A DNA stretch of 11,632 nucleotides from NCBI GenBank assembly GCA_017861215.1, contig JAGFXN010000019.1, positions 1-11,632 on the forward strand. The letters are read 5' to 3'. This document shows, in pieces, positions 1 through 7,317 of the stretch. This stretch comes from Deltaproteobacteria bacterium. Lineage in GTDB: Bacteria; Desulfobacterota; Desulfuromonadia; Geobacterales; DSM-12255. Made by a program: the position numbers and the translations under genes. The notes below the pieces were generated by a model that was given only the letters and a program-made list of their open reading frames with translations, was not told the DNA's origin and ran no database searches. Each line of letters opens with the position of its first letter. Positions within the stretch are counted from its first letter, which is position 1.

Positions 1-17
1 AGAAAGTCAGAAAGTCA

Positions 18-38
18 GGTTGAAGGTTGAAGGTTGAA
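18..38 (+). repeat. Heptamer tandem array 1 (GGTTGAA x3)
   Basis: Three perfect tandem copies of GGTTGAA are followed by a GG and a purine-rich stretch. Two copies of AGAAAGTC precede them at 1-16. The unit is the same family as the arrays at 164-191 (opposite orientation) and 1046-1087 (same orientation). It lies downstream of the ylqF terminator. Confidence 0.85.
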
Positions 39-47
39 GGGAAAAGG

Positions 48-82
48 GAAAAGAAAAAGCTACTCTTCCTGAACGAGTAGCT
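48..82 (-). terminator. Intrinsic terminator of ylqF
   Basis: Read on the minus strand, AGCTACTC and GAGTAGCT form an 8-bp perfect stem around a loop of about 9 bases. A T-rich tail (TTTTCTTTTCCC) follows at once. It lies about 90 bases past the ylqF stop and would end the minus-strand gene cluster. The plus-strand reading lacks a T-tract, so the terminator is probably one-directional. Confidence 0.75.
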
Positions 83-163
83 ATTCCGGTTTCGCCTTCA
101 CATTTCTTCAGCCTGCAGCAAACGACCCGCTTCCCTATTGTTGCTACATCGAATCCCTTCATC

Positions 164-191
164 CTTCAGTCTTCAGTCTTCAGTCTTCAAC
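164..191 (-). repeat. Heptamer tandem array 2, overlapping the ylqF 3' end
   Basis: Three perfect CTTCAGT units and one CTTCAAC unit occur in a row; on the minus strand they read as GACTGAA/GTTGAAG units. The array contains the ylqF stop codon and encodes its last residues (LKTED). Its orientation is inverted relative to arrays 1 and 3. Confidence 0.85.
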
Positions 192-1021
192 CTGCTTTCA
201 GGCTCTTCCAGGCTGATCCGGCCGATCTTGCCGGCGCGCAGCTCGCGCAGCAGCGCCTCTGCCGCCTTGTGCTGGTCCACTACTCCGCCGGTGGCCAGAA
301 GTCCGCGCCGGCGGCCGACCGCCTCGATCAGGTCGTAGGGTGATTCGGGCAGCTCCGTCAGGGCGTAGCGCTCCTGCAGCAGAGCGGGATAGCGCTTGAG
401 CAGGTATTCGCCGGCAAACAGGCCGACTTCCGTATAATCCATGGCATTGTCGCCGATGGCGCCGCTTGCTGCCAGACGGTAGGCCCCCTCCTGGTCGCTC
501 ATGTCCGGCCAGAGGACCCCCGGCGTATCGGAAAGCACGACGCCGTTGTGCAGGTCGATCCGCTGGGTGGTGGTGGTCACCGCCGGCCGGTCGCCCACCT
601 TTGCCATGCTTTTCCCCGCCAGGGTATTGATCAGGGTGGATTTCCCCACGTTGGGAATCCCCACCACCATGGTACGCACCGGCAGGCCGGGCTTGCCCCG
701 CTTCGGCGCCAGCAGCTGACAGAGCCGGATCAGGGGTTTCGTGTCGGCATGCTTTTTTGCCGACATGGGCAGAGCCCGCATCCCCGACTGTTTTTCGAAA
801 TCCCGCACCCATGCCTTGGTAACGGCCGGATCGGCCAGATCGTGCTTGTTCAGCACCTTGATCCAGGGCTTGTTCCAGCGTATCGCCGCCAGCTTGTGGT
901 TGGCGCTGGAATACGGCAGGCGGGCGTCCAGCACCTCGATCACCACGTCCACCTTTTTGATCAGCTCCTGTATCTCCTCCAGGGCCTTGCCCATATGTCC
1001 GGGGTACCAGCGAATCGTCAT
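173..1021 (-). CDS. ylqF: Ribosome biogenesis GTPase YlqF/RbgA
   Basis: A 282-residue circularly permuted GTPase that in other bacteria acts in late assembly of the 50S ribosomal subunit. The GTPase motifs appear in the permuted order typical of the YlqF/YawG group: an N-terminal block with WYPGHM (5-10) and DAR (32-34), then G4 NKHD (58-61), G5 SAK (87-89), G1 GIPNVGKST (121-129), a T-rich G2 region (149-152) and G3 DTPG (165-168). A helical RNA/ribosome-binding tail follows. The start is supported by TAGGAA about 7 bases upstream. The gene is last in a minus-strand series, 116 bases after the Bax-inhibitor-like gene, with a heptamer array in its leader. The last residues (LKTED) and the stop are formed by another heptamer array, so the true ancestral C-terminus may have been replaced. 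The family assignment is firm. Confidence 0.95.
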   Translation of the reverse strand: MTIRWYPGHMGKALEEIQELIKKVDVVIEVLDARLPYSSANHKLAAIRWNKPWIKVLNKHDLADPAVTKAWVRDFEKQSGMRALPMSAKKHADTKPLIRLCQLLAPKRGKPGLPVRTMVVGIPNVGKSTLINTLAGKSMAKVGDRPAVTTTTQRIDLHNGVVLSDTPGVLWPDMSDQEGAYRLAASGAIGDNAMDYTEVGLFAGEYLLKRYPALLQERYALTELPESPYDLIEAVGRRRGLLATGGVVDQHKAAEALLRELRAGKIGRISLEEPESRLKTED

Positions 1022-1045
1022 AAATTTCCTATGATCAGGTTAATG

Positions 1046-1087
1046 GGTTGAAGGTTGAAAACTGAAAACTGAAGACTGAAGGCTGAA
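1046..1087 (+). repeat. Heptamer tandem array 3 in the ylqF leader
   Basis: Six degenerate 7-bp units (GGTTGAA, GGTTGAA, AACTGAA, AACTGAA, GACTGAA, GGCTGAA) lie 25-66 bases upstream of the ylqF start, inside its probable 5' untranslated region. The consensus is RRYTGAA. Units vary only at the first three positions. Confidence 0.85.
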
Positions 1088-1137
1088 GGATGTAAGGCAT
1101 TAAAAATCTCTGTCTCCTGTCTCCAGCCTGAACAACC

Positions 1138-1833
1138 TTACCTGCGGTTTCCCAGCAGGCGCAGCAGCATGAGAAACAGGTTGATAAAGTCGAGATAAAG
1201 GGTAAGGGCGCCAAGGATCGCCGGTTTGCGCCCTTCGGCGCCGGCCGCTGCCAGCGCCTTGATCTTCCAGGTGTCATAGGCGGTCAGCCCGGTGAAGACG
1301 ATGACCCCCGCGGCAGAGATTATCCAGGAAGCGGCGCTGCTTTGCAGGAAGATATTGACCACCGAGGCGATCACCACGCCGATCAGTCCCATGAAGAGGA
1401 AGCTCCCCCAGCCGGTCAGGTCGCGCCTGGTCAGGTAGCCGTACGCGCTCATGGTGCCGAAGGTGGCAGCAGTGATGACAAAGGTGGAGCCGATCGATTC
1501 GGCGGTGTAGACGGCGAAGATGACGGCCATGGTAATGCCGTTCAGCGCGGCGTAGCTGATGAACAGCAGCGACGCGACAGAAGCGCTGAGCCTGTTGATG
1601 GCACCGGAGATGGCGAACACCAGGGCAAGTTCACCGAGGATCAGACCGTAGAAAACCAGACGGTTGCCGAAAACGGCATTGATCAGGGCCGGCGAGGAGA
1701 CGGTGACCATGGCGACGAGCGCGGTAACCAGCAGGCCGCCCCCCATCCAGGCGTACACCTGCCTGATAAGAGCATTCTGGGCGATGACGATCTGGTCGGC
1801 GCTGCGGGGGTAGCTTAGGTTGAACTGATCCAT
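1138..1833 (-). CDS. Bax inhibitor-1 / YccA-YbhL family membrane protein
   Basis: A 231-residue integral membrane protein with about seven hydrophobic segments between residues 30 and 226. It carries TMBIM-family signatures: YAALNGITMA (94-103), TAATFGTMSAYGYLTRRDL (121-139), GLTAYDTWKIK (182-192) and YLDFINLFLMLLRL (213-226). Asp187 and Asp215 match the acidic pair that in the family structure (BsYetJ) forms the pH-sensing centre of a calcium leak. Relatives include E. coli YccA, which modulates the FtsH protease. I chose the ATG at 1831-1833 because AAAGGAG lies 7-8 bases upstream; an in-frame ATG 22 codons earlier has no such site. The gene lies between the M48 protease gene and ylqF, all on the minus strand. 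The exact physiological role is not determined by the sequence. Confidence 0.93.
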   Translation of the reverse strand: MDQFNLSYPRSADQIVIAQNALIRQVYAWMGGGLLVTALVAMVTVSSPALINAVFGNRLVFYGLILGELALVFAISGAINRLSASVASLLFISYAALNGITMAVIFAVYTAESIGSTFVITAATFGTMSAYGYLTRRDLTGWGSFLFMGLIGVVIASVVNIFLQSSAASWIISAAGVIVFTGLTAYDTWKIKALAAAGAEGRKPAILGALTLYLDFINLFLMLLRLLGNRR

Positions 1834-1909
1834 GAGAGTGCTCCTTTGACTATGAGACAATTTGTAACGGTGTGCTTTGCCTGTCCAAATGTCAAGCATG
1901 CAATCGCAG

Positions 1910-1935
1910 AAAAGCCCCGGCAGTCTGCCTCAGGG
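1910..1935 (-). terminator. Weak hairpin with T4 after the M48 gene
   Basis: On the minus strand CCC, GGCA, TGCC and GGGG can form a bulged stem followed by CTTTT, beginning inside the M48 stop codon. The stem is short and bulged, so partial readthrough into the Bax-inhibitor gene is likely if it works at all. Confidence 0.3.
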
Positions 1936-2757
1936 TGCAGATCCGGCGCCGGCCGGTGCACCCTTTGAGTAGTAACGCGCCGCTTCCGGGATCAGCCGCC
2001 TGATGTTGTCGATCCGCGTCGCATCCGAGGGGTGGGTGCTGAGGAACTCCGGCGGACTCTGCCCCCCTTTCTGCGCCGCCATCCGCTGCCAGAAAGGTAT
2101 GGCCTCCTGCGGATCATAGCCGGCCATGGCCATAAAGATCAGACCCAGACGGTCGGCTTCACTCTCCTGCAGCCGGCTGTAGGGCATGAGGGCGCCATAC
2201 TTCACCCCGGCGCCATACATTGTCATCCAGAGCTGCTGCGTCGCCTCAGGCCTGGCTGCCAACGCTTCGCCAAGGGCCATCCCGCCGAACTGGGTCAGCA
2301 GCTCCTGGCTCATCCGCTCGTTGCCGTGCTGGGCAACGGCATGGGCAATCTCGTGCCCCATCACCACCGCCAGGCCGGCATCACCTCTGGTCAACGGCAG
2401 GATGCCGGAGTAGACCACGACTTTGCCGCCGGGCATACACCAGGCATTGACCTGTTTATCCTCCACCAGGTTGAACTCCCACCGGTAACCGGCCAGAAGA
2501 CTGCTCTTGCCGCCGGCGGCGAAATAGCGCTCCACCGCGTCCTGGACTCTGGCGCCGACCCGCTTGACCATGGCGGTCTGCTCTTTGTTGGCGCTCAGCG
2601 TATGCTCCTTGAGAAATGTGTCGTACTGCTGATAACTCATGGACATCATCGAGTTGCCGGGTATCAGGTTCAGCTGGGAGCGCCCGGTTATCGGCACCGT
2701 GCTGCAGGCGGTCAGAGCCAGCAGGGCAGACGCTGTCAGAAAGGAACGTAGGCACAT
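1930..2757 (-). CDS. M48 family metalloprotease, predicted lipoprotein
   Basis: A 275-residue zinc metalloprotease of the BepA/LoiP (YggG) type, which acts on envelope proteins. The N-terminus is a lipoprotein signal peptide ending in the lipobox LTAC, with Cys18 as the lipidated residue, so the enzyme is probably anchored to a membrane facing the periplasm. The zinc motif HEIAH is at 135-139. The third ligand is probably Glu198 in ESEAD (198-202). THPSDATR (241-248) is the conserved C-terminal block of the family. Length is normal for the single-domain members; no TPR domain is present. The start was set at 2757 because GGAGGT lies 8 bases upstream and the lipobox follows; the frame stays open 52 codons further upstream but those codons look non-coding. 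It lies 91 bases after the M20 gene. Substrate is unknown. Confidence 0.93.
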   Translation of the reverse strand: MCLRSFLTASALLALTACSTVPITGRSQLNLIPGNSMMSMSYQQYDTFLKEHTLSANKEQTAMVKRVGARVQDAVERYFAAGGKSSLLAGYRWEFNLVEDKQVNAWCMPGGKVVVYSGILPLTRGDAGLAVVMGHEIAHAVAQHGNERMSQELLTQFGGMALGEALAARPEATQQLWMTMYGAGVKYGALMPYSRLQESEADRLGLIFMAMAGYDPQEAIPFWQRMAAQKGGQSPPEFLSTHPSDATRIDNIRRLIPEAARYYSKGAPAGAGSAP

Positions 2758-2848
2758 GATCGGTAACCTCCATTGACTGTTCAGAAGAAAAGGCAGTAAA
2801 CTTTTTTTTAATCTTACCGCAAAAGCCTCTGCCGGTGGCAAAGATTTT

Positions 2849-4018
2849 TTATCCGATCCCCGGCGCAACGCGCCCGCTTTCCCCGCCGGCAGCGCCCAGA
2901 CAGAGCGCCGCATAGATGCGGGCAGCCGTCACCACTTCGGCAAACAGCACCTGCTCATCAGGAGTGTGGGCCGTTTCCAGGGAGCCGGGTCCGAGAATGA
3001 GAGGCTTTACCCCGGCCGCAAAAAAGAGGTTGCCGTCGGAATGGGAGCGGAAGGCATCCAGGCGCAGCGGCACCCCGAGGCGTGGACAGGTCTCCCGCAA
3101 TACCTGCGCCAGCAGATTGTCGTCCGGGAGGCTGTAGCCGCGGGAAGCAAAATCGAAATCAACTCTCAGGTTGAGCCCGGGAATGAACTGGTCGGCATGA
3201 GCAACGATGCGGCGGATCTCCTCCTGCAGGGCAAACGGGTCTTTGTCCGGGGGAAGGTGCAGATCGATCCAGGTCTCGCAGCGGTCGGGGACAACAAAAC
3301 CGGCCCGTGACGAGCGCATCTCGCGGATCGAATAGACGATCTCCGCACTCTGCCGCTCGAACAGCGGATCGTTCCCCAGCAGCAGCAGCACCCTGAGCAT
3401 CGACTCCACCGCGTTATGTCCCAGTTCGGGCAGGGAGGAGTGGCTGCGGATACCGTGGGTGACGAAACCGGCCTCCAGATAGCCGTAGTGGGCGAAGCAG
3501 GCCGCCAGGCCGGTCGGCTCGCCGATGACCACCCAGGGGGGGGCAGCAGACTCGAGGAAAGTAGCGCTGCCGTCACCGTTCTCCTCCTCCCCCACCACCA
3601 GCAGCAGACCGACCGGCGGCCGTTCCGCCGCGGCAAGGCCTTCTGCGAGAGCGAGCCAGGCCTCCACCATGGCAGCGCAGCCCCCCTTCATGTCGGCGCT
3701 CCCCAGACCGCGAATGATGCCGTGCTCCTCTTCCGGCCCGAAGCTCTCCAGGTCCCAGGCCGGCACGGTATCCACATGGCCGACCAGATAGAGCTGCGGC
3801 TCCCCTTGCCCCATGGTGACGCGGAGATTATAGCGCTCCTCTTCCGCAACTTCCTGCCGCTCCACAACAAAGCCGGCGCGGGAGAGGTACGCCTCCAGGT
3901 AAAGCTGCAGATCCTCTTCCTTGCCCGACGGCGAGTAAATAGCAAGCATCTCAAGCAATGATCGCTGTAGTCGCTCGGGGTTGATGGCCGCCAGGACTCT
4001 GTCCAGAGGGCTGTTCAT
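2849..4018 (-). CDS. M20 family metallopeptidase (ArgE/DapE-like deacylase)
   Basis: A 389-residue dinuclear zinc hydrolase of the ArgE/DapE/carboxypeptidase G2 family, which cleaves N-acyl or peptide bonds of amino acid derivatives in the cytosol. Visible motifs are GHVDTVP (80-86; ligand His81, catalytic helper Asp83), GLGSADMKGG (104-113; bridging Asp109), GEEENGDGS (143-151; catalytic and metal-binding Glu within 144-146), GEPTG (166-170; Glu167) and AHTPDE (350-355; His351). The dimerisation or lid domain includes HGIRSHSSLPELGHNA (188-203), with the usual substrate-side histidine at 193. No signal peptide is seen. Its ATG overlaps the stop of the GNAT gene as ATGA and has only a weak ribosome site, so translation is probably coupled to that gene. 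The actual substrate (acetylornithine, succinyl-diaminopimelate, a dipeptide or other) cannot be read from the sequence. Confidence 0.9.
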   Translation of the reverse strand: MNSPLDRVLAAINPERLQRSLLEMLAIYSPSGKEEDLQLYLEAYLSRAGFVVERQEVAEEERYNLRVTMGQGEPQLYLVGHVDTVPAWDLESFGPEEEHGIIRGLGSADMKGGCAAMVEAWLALAEGLAAAERPPVGLLLVVGEEENGDGSATFLESAAPPWVVIGEPTGLAACFAHYGYLEAGFVTHGIRSHSSLPELGHNAVESMLRVLLLLGNDPLFERQSAEIVYSIREMRSSRAGFVVPDRCETWIDLHLPPDKDPFALQEEIRRIVAHADQFIPGLNLRVDFDFASRGYSLPDDNLLAQVLRETCPRLGVPLRLDAFRSHSDGNLFFAAGVKPLILGPGSLETAHTPDEQVLFAEVVTAARIYAALCLGAAGGESGRVAPGIG

Positions 4019-4527
4019 GATTTTTTCGGATGTTTCTTTTTCGTTTTGCGCGTCAGGTTGAGGGACATATAGACATGCTCCTGGATATCGCCAAACCCCT
4101 GCTTTTTGAAGAAACGGATGGCCGGCTCATTGTCGGCCGCGGTATCGATCATGATCATCCGCACCCCCTGCTCCTTCATGCGCCGCTTGATCTCCTTGAA
4201 CAGCCCGCTCCCCACTCCACCCTGCTGGATATTGCTGCGCACCCCCAGCCAGACCAGATAGCCGTATTTCCAGGGGGAGTTGTGCTTCGTCACCGTCGTC
4301 CCGAGGGAAAAGCCGAGGATTTTCCCCCCTGCTTCCGCCACCAGGCAGAGTTCGTTGTCGGAATTGAAGAGGGTGGTGATTTCGTATTCATCCCAGGTCC
4401 GGTAGAGGCTCTGGGAATACTCGGCAGTAAAGACCTCTTCGCCGATATGAAAGACTTCGGAAAAATCATCGATGGTCATCTCCCGGATGCGCAGGGTTTC
4501 TTCCGCGTCTGCCTGTCTGTCTGTCAT
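4015..4527 (-). CDS. GNAT family N-acetyltransferase
   Basis: A 170-residue acetyl-CoA-dependent acetyltransferase, probably of the RimI-like group. The acetyl-CoA loop QQGGVGSGL is at 101-109 after the beta-4 strand (LVWLGV, 91-96). Motif B includes NEPAIRFFKKQGF (133-145). The C-terminus is strongly basic (RKTKKKHPKKS). The start is supported by ACGGAG about 8 bases upstream. It is the first gene of the minus-strand series, with a possible -10 element about 40 bases upstream, and its stop overlaps the M20 start. The overlap suggests the two enzymes work on related substrates, for example acetylation and deacylation of an amino acid derivative, but this is inference. Substrate is unknown. 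Confidence 0.9.
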   Translation of the reverse strand: MTDRQADAEETLRIREMTIDDFSEVFHIGEEVFTAEYSQSLYRTWDEYEITTLFNSDNELCLVAEAGGKILGFSLGTTVTKHNSPWKYGYLVWLGVRSNIQQGGVGSGLFKEIKRRMKEQGVRMIMIDTAADNEPAIRFFKKQGFGDIQEHVYMSLNLTRKTKKKHPKKS

Positions 4528-4565
4528 TTTATGACTCCGTTTGCAAGGAAATCGCCTTTTCTGTT

Positions 4566-4571
4566 AGTATA
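4566..4571 (-). promoter_or_regulatory. Possible -10 element for the GNAT-M20 operon
   Basis: TATACT on the minus strand differs from the sigma-70 -10 consensus at one position and would give a leader of about 30 bases. The -35 region is AT-rich (TTTTAA) but poorly matched and off the ideal spacing. Confidence 0.35.
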
Positions 4572-4672
4572 CCGCAAATTGGTTAAAATGCTCGGCACCT
4601 AAGTTCTGTCAGGCTGAGTCAACCGGTCGCGGCGGCAGGCATCCTGAAAGAGGCAGTCCGGCAAGAAAGCCG

Positions 4673-4702
4673 TTGTCGCCAGGCGGACTGGCGTGGTATA
4701 AA
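4673..4702 (+). promoter_or_regulatory. Sigma-70-type promoter for rhlE
   Basis: TTGTCG (4673-4678) and TATAAA (4697-4702) are separated by 18 bases, with 4/6 and 5/6 matches to consensus. The predicted transcript would start near 4709, just before the hairpin at 4716-4740. Confidence 0.55.
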
Positions 4703-4715
4703 GGAAAGACAGCAC

Positions 4716-4747
4716 AACCACAGGGACTGCCCCTGTGGTTTTTGTTT
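4716..4747 (+). terminator. Leader hairpin with T-tract (attenuator-like) ahead of rhlE
   Basis: AACCACAGGG and CCCTGTGGTT form a perfect 10-bp stem around a 5-base loop (ACTGC). The run TTTTTGTTT follows, starting with the last two stem bases. This has the form of an intrinsic terminator but lies between the rhlE promoter and its ribosome site (AAGGAG, 4751-4756), only 24 bases before the start codon. It may be a conditional attenuator, a 5' stabilising hairpin, or the terminator of a short RNA. No competing antiterminator stem is evident. Confidence 0.65.
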
Positions 4748-4764
4748 GCCAAGGAGTCTGCTCA

Positions 4765-6081
4765 ATGTCTTTTGAATCTCTCGGCCTGCGCGCCGAACTG
4801 CTGAGCGCGCTTGCCGCCCAGGGCTTTACCACACCGACCCCCATTCAGAGCGGGGCGATACCGCTGATTTTCTCGGGGTGCGATCTGCTGGCGGGAGCCC
4901 AGACCGGCACCGGCAAGACGGCGGCGTTTGCCCTCCCCATCGTGCAGCAGCTCAGTGGGAAAACCCCGGCGGAAAAACGGCGCAAGCCGCGGGCGCTGGT
5001 GCTGGTGCCGACCCGCGAGCTGGCCGCCCAGGTCAGTGAACATACCAATACTTACGCCCGGCGCCTGTCGCTCCGTTCGACCATGATCTACGGCGGAGTG
5101 AATATCCAGGCGCAGATCGAGCGGCTGCATCGCGGCGTCGATATCGTCGTCGCCACCCCCGGACGGCTGCTGGATCACGCCGAACGGGGCACCATAGACC
5201 TCTCCCGCATCGAGTTCCTCGTGCTGGACGAAGCCGACCGGATGCTCGATCTCGGCTTTATCGACGAAATTCTCAAGGTGGCGGAATATCTGCCGGCCAA
5301 ACGCCAGACCCTGCTCTTTTCGGCCACCTACTCCCCGAGCATCAAGCAGCTCGCCGACGAACTGCTCAAGCAGCCGCAGCACATCGAAGTGGCGCGGCGC
5401 AAGATCACCGCCGATGCGGTGGCCCAGGCGATCTCCGAGGTGGACAAAAGCCGCAAGCGGGAAATGCTCTCCTTCCTGATCCGCAAGGGAGGGTGGAAGC
5501 AGGTGCTGGTCTTTGCCCGCACCCGCTACGGCGCGGACAAGCTGACCGAAGAGCTGCTGCACGACAACATAAGTGCGGCGGCCATTCACAGCAACAAGAG
5601 CCAGTCGATCCGGACCCGCACCCTGGCGGAGTTCAAACAGGGGGTCTGGCGCGTGCTGGTGGCAACCGATGTGGCGGCCCGCGGTCTGGACATCGAGCGG
5701 CTGCCCCACGTGGTGAATTACGATCTGCCCCAGGTTCCCGAAGACTATGTGCATCGCATCGGCCGCACCGGCCGGGCGGGAGAGGACGGGGTGGCGATCT
5801 CCCTGGTCTCTCCGGAAGAGAAGTCGCTGCTCATGGCCATCGAGAAGCTGCTCACCTATGCCATCCCGCAGCAGACGCTGGCCGAGTTTCCGCAGTACGC
5901 ATCCAGGCGCAGCGGCAAGATCAGGGAAAGCAAACAGGCCAGGGGAGAAGCAAAGGCAGGTAAAATCAAGGAAAAGGCAGAGCAGGCTGCCGTCAAGGCC
6001 ACGGCTGCCCGCCGGAAGAAGGCCATGGAAGAACGGCCCGTCCCAAAGCTCGGTCGCCGCAAAAGCAGGACGAAATTCTGA
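4765..6081 (+). CDS. rhlE: DEAD-box ATP-dependent RNA helicase, RhlE type
   Basis: A 438-residue RNA helicase that unwinds short RNA duplexes in ribosome assembly or RNA decay. All core motifs are intact: Q motif (FESLGL at 3-8, PTPIQ at 24-28), motif I AQTGTGKT (45-52), Ia PTRELAAQ (82-89), Ib TPGR (131-134), II DEAD (155-158), III SAT (186-188), V region ATDVAARGLD (300-309) and VI HRIGRTGR (330-337). The tail after about residue 375 is rich in Lys, Arg and Ala, a likely RNA-binding extension as in RhlE proteins. The ATG at 4765 is preceded by AAGGAG at 8 bases; an upstream in-frame ATG at 4735 lies inside the leader hairpin and is rejected. The gene has its own promoter and a terminator-like leader hairpin, so expression may be conditional, for example in cold. 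RhlE is preferred over DbpA or CsdA because of length and tail; the precise subtype is less certain. Confidence 0.93.
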   Translation: MSFESLGLRAELLSALAAQGFTTPTPIQSGAIPLIFSGCDLLAGAQTGTGKTAAFALPIVQQLSGKTPAEKRRKPRALVLVPTRELAAQVSEHTNTYARRLSLRSTMIYGGVNIQAQIERLHRGVDIVVATPGRLLDHAERGTIDLSRIEFLVLDEADRMLDLGFIDEILKVAEYLPAKRQTLLFSATYSPSIKQLADELLKQPQHIEVARRKITADAVAQAISEVDKSRKREMLSFLIRKGGWKQVLVFARTRYGADKLTEELLHDNISAAAIHSNKSQSIRTRTLAEFKQGVWRVLVATDVAARGLDIERLPHVVNYDLPQVPEDYVHRIGRTGRAGEDGVAISLVSPEEKSLLMAIEKLLTYAIPQQTLAEFPQYASRRSGKIRESKQARGEAKAGKIKEKAEQAAVKATAARRKKAMEERPVPKLGRRKSRTKF

Positions 6082-6095
6082 TTCCAGAGCTGGAA

Positions 6096-6294
6096 TCGGC
6101 AGTTGGGAGCTGCCGAAATGAGAGCCTCAGGGCTGTTTCGTTGCAATTCTTCGCGAAATCGAGCGGCAACAGCCGATACTATCTGAGCCCGCAGGGCGAG
6201 AACGTACACAGTACCTTTGGCGGCTGTAGCGAAATAAGCTGAGAATTGCAGAAACAGGCCGTCAGCTCGAATGCAGGCAGCTCCCAACTGCCGA
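6096..6294. repeat. Long imperfect inverted repeat (fold-back element)
   Basis: The outer arms are a perfect 19-bp inverted match (TCGGCAGTTGGGAGCTGCC at 6096-6114; its complement at 6276-6294). Inner blocks also pair: 6131-6150 with 6242-6260 (GGCTGTTTCGTTGCAATTCT against GGCCTGTTTCTGCAATTCT), and CAACAGCCG (about 6167-6175) with CGGCTGTAG (6221-6229). The centre includes GCCCGCAGGGC. The whole element could fold into one long hairpin, and each outer arm also forms its own small stem (CGGCAG/CTGCCG). It fills nearly all of the gap between rhlE and srkA; no protein gene is seen in it. It may be a non-autonomous mobile or REP-like element, or a terminator for rhlE. Confidence 0.75.
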
Positions 6295-6320
6295 CGCCTT
6301 GAACCACCGGAGCTGCGCAC

Positions 6321-7307
6321 ATGCCTGAAGCAGAGCACCCTTTTCAGACCCTGACCCCCGGACGTATCATGGATGCCGTCGAAAGCCAGGGGTTCAGCTG
6401 CGACTGCCGCACCTTCGGCCTGAACAGCTATGAGAACCGGGTCTATCAGGTGGGGGTTGACGACGGCCCGCCCCTGATCGCCAAATTCTACCGCCCCGGT
6501 CGCTGGAGCGATGAGCAGATTCTGGAGGAGCACCGCTTCTGTTTCGATTTGCAGGAGCATGAACTGCCGGTCGTGGCGCCATGGGTCAACAGTGCCGGGG
6601 AGAGTCTCTTCCGTCACGGCATGTTCAGTTTTGCCCTCTATCCCCGCCAGGGGGGGCACGCTCCCGAGTTTGACAATCTTGACAACCTCCTCATCCTCGG
6701 CCGGGTGCTCGGCCGGATCCATGCCATCGGTGCGGTACGGCCGTTTGTCCACCGCCCCGTGCTTGACAGCCGGAGCTTCGGCTATGAAAGCGTCGCACTG
6801 ATCAAGGAACAGTTCATCCCGGCAGAGTATCTGGAGAGCTACAGCGTTGTCACCGACCAGCTGCTGACCGCCATCGACACCATCCTGGCCGACGCCGGCG
6901 CCATCCGTCAGATCCGTGCCCATGGCGACTGTCATGCCGGCAACATCCTCTGGCGGGACGGCGCACCTCATTTCGTCGATTTCGACGATGCCCGCACGGC
7001 TCCGGCAGTTCAGGACTTGTGGATGATGCTCTCGGGAGAGCGGCCCCGCCAGACTGCCCAGCTGGCGGAACTGGTCGAAGGCTACCGCGAGTTCTATGAC
7101 TTCAATCCCCGCGAACTCCAGCTGATCGGCGCCCTGCGCGCTCTGCGGATGCTCCACTACAGCGCCTGGCTTGCCCGCCGCTGGGAGGACCCGATCTTTC
7201 CCCGCACCTTTCCCTGGTTCAACACCATCCGCTACTGGGGTGAACAGATTCTGGAGCTGCGCGAGCAGCTGGCAGCCTTGAGCGAGCCGCCGCTGGAACT
7301 GCCGTAA
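6321..7307 (+). CDS. srkA: Stress response kinase SrkA (RdoA/YihE), APH-fold protein kinase
   Basis: A 328-residue kinase, the same length as I recall for E. coli SrkA, a Ser/Thr kinase that protects cells from stress-triggered death. Features: N-lobe motif LNSYENRVYQV (34-44), the likely ATP-site lysine in LIAKFYRPGRWS (52-63), catalytic loop HGDCHAGNILW (201-211) with Asp203 as the predicted catalytic base, and VDFDDAR (219-225) with Asp220 as the predicted magnesium ligand. The C-terminal region contains LRMLHYSAWLARRW (275-288) and an EPPL element near the end. CCGGAG lies 8 bases before the ATG. The gene directly follows the long inverted repeat, so its promoter is not evident. A hairpin terminator follows at 7318. 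A diverged second copy of its 3' end lies at 8486-8639. Confidence 0.93.
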   Translation: MPEAEHPFQTLTPGRIMDAVESQGFSCDCRTFGLNSYENRVYQVGVDDGPPLIAKFYRPGRWSDEQILEEHRFCFDLQEHELPVVAPWVNSAGESLFRHGMFSFALYPRQGGHAPEFDNLDNLLILGRVLGRIHAIGAVRPFVHRPVLDSRSFGYESVALIKEQFIPAEYLESYSVVTDQLLTAIDTILADAGAIRQIRAHGDCHAGNILWRDGAPHFVDFDDARTAPAVQDLWMMLSGERPRQTAQLAELVEGYREFYDFNPRELQLIGALRALRMLHYSAWLARRWEDPIFPRTFPWFNTIRYWGEQILELREQLAALSEPPLELP

Positions 7308-7317
7308 CGGGCCGGTT

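Noticed and set aside
1834..1900. TTGACA on the minus strand upstream of the Bax-inhibitor gene, and a GG/GC pair like a sigma-54 site
   Set aside because: No acceptable -10 box at 16-18 bases from TTGACA, and the GG-GC spacing is one base short for sigma-54.
2758..2913. In-frame N-terminal extension of the M48 gene by 52 codons
   Set aside because: The internal ATG at 2757 has a strong GGAGGT site and is followed at once by a lipoprotein signal peptide; the extension overlaps the M20 gene.
4762..5754. Long minus-strand open frame opposite rhlE
   Set aside because: It is the complement of an intact helicase gene with all motifs; low-complexity His/Gly/Arg content is typical of a shadow frame in GC-rich DNA.
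5856..7157. 433-codon minus-strand open frame across rhlE, the inverted repeat and srkA
   Set aside because: It runs antisense to two well-supported genes and shows no family motifs.
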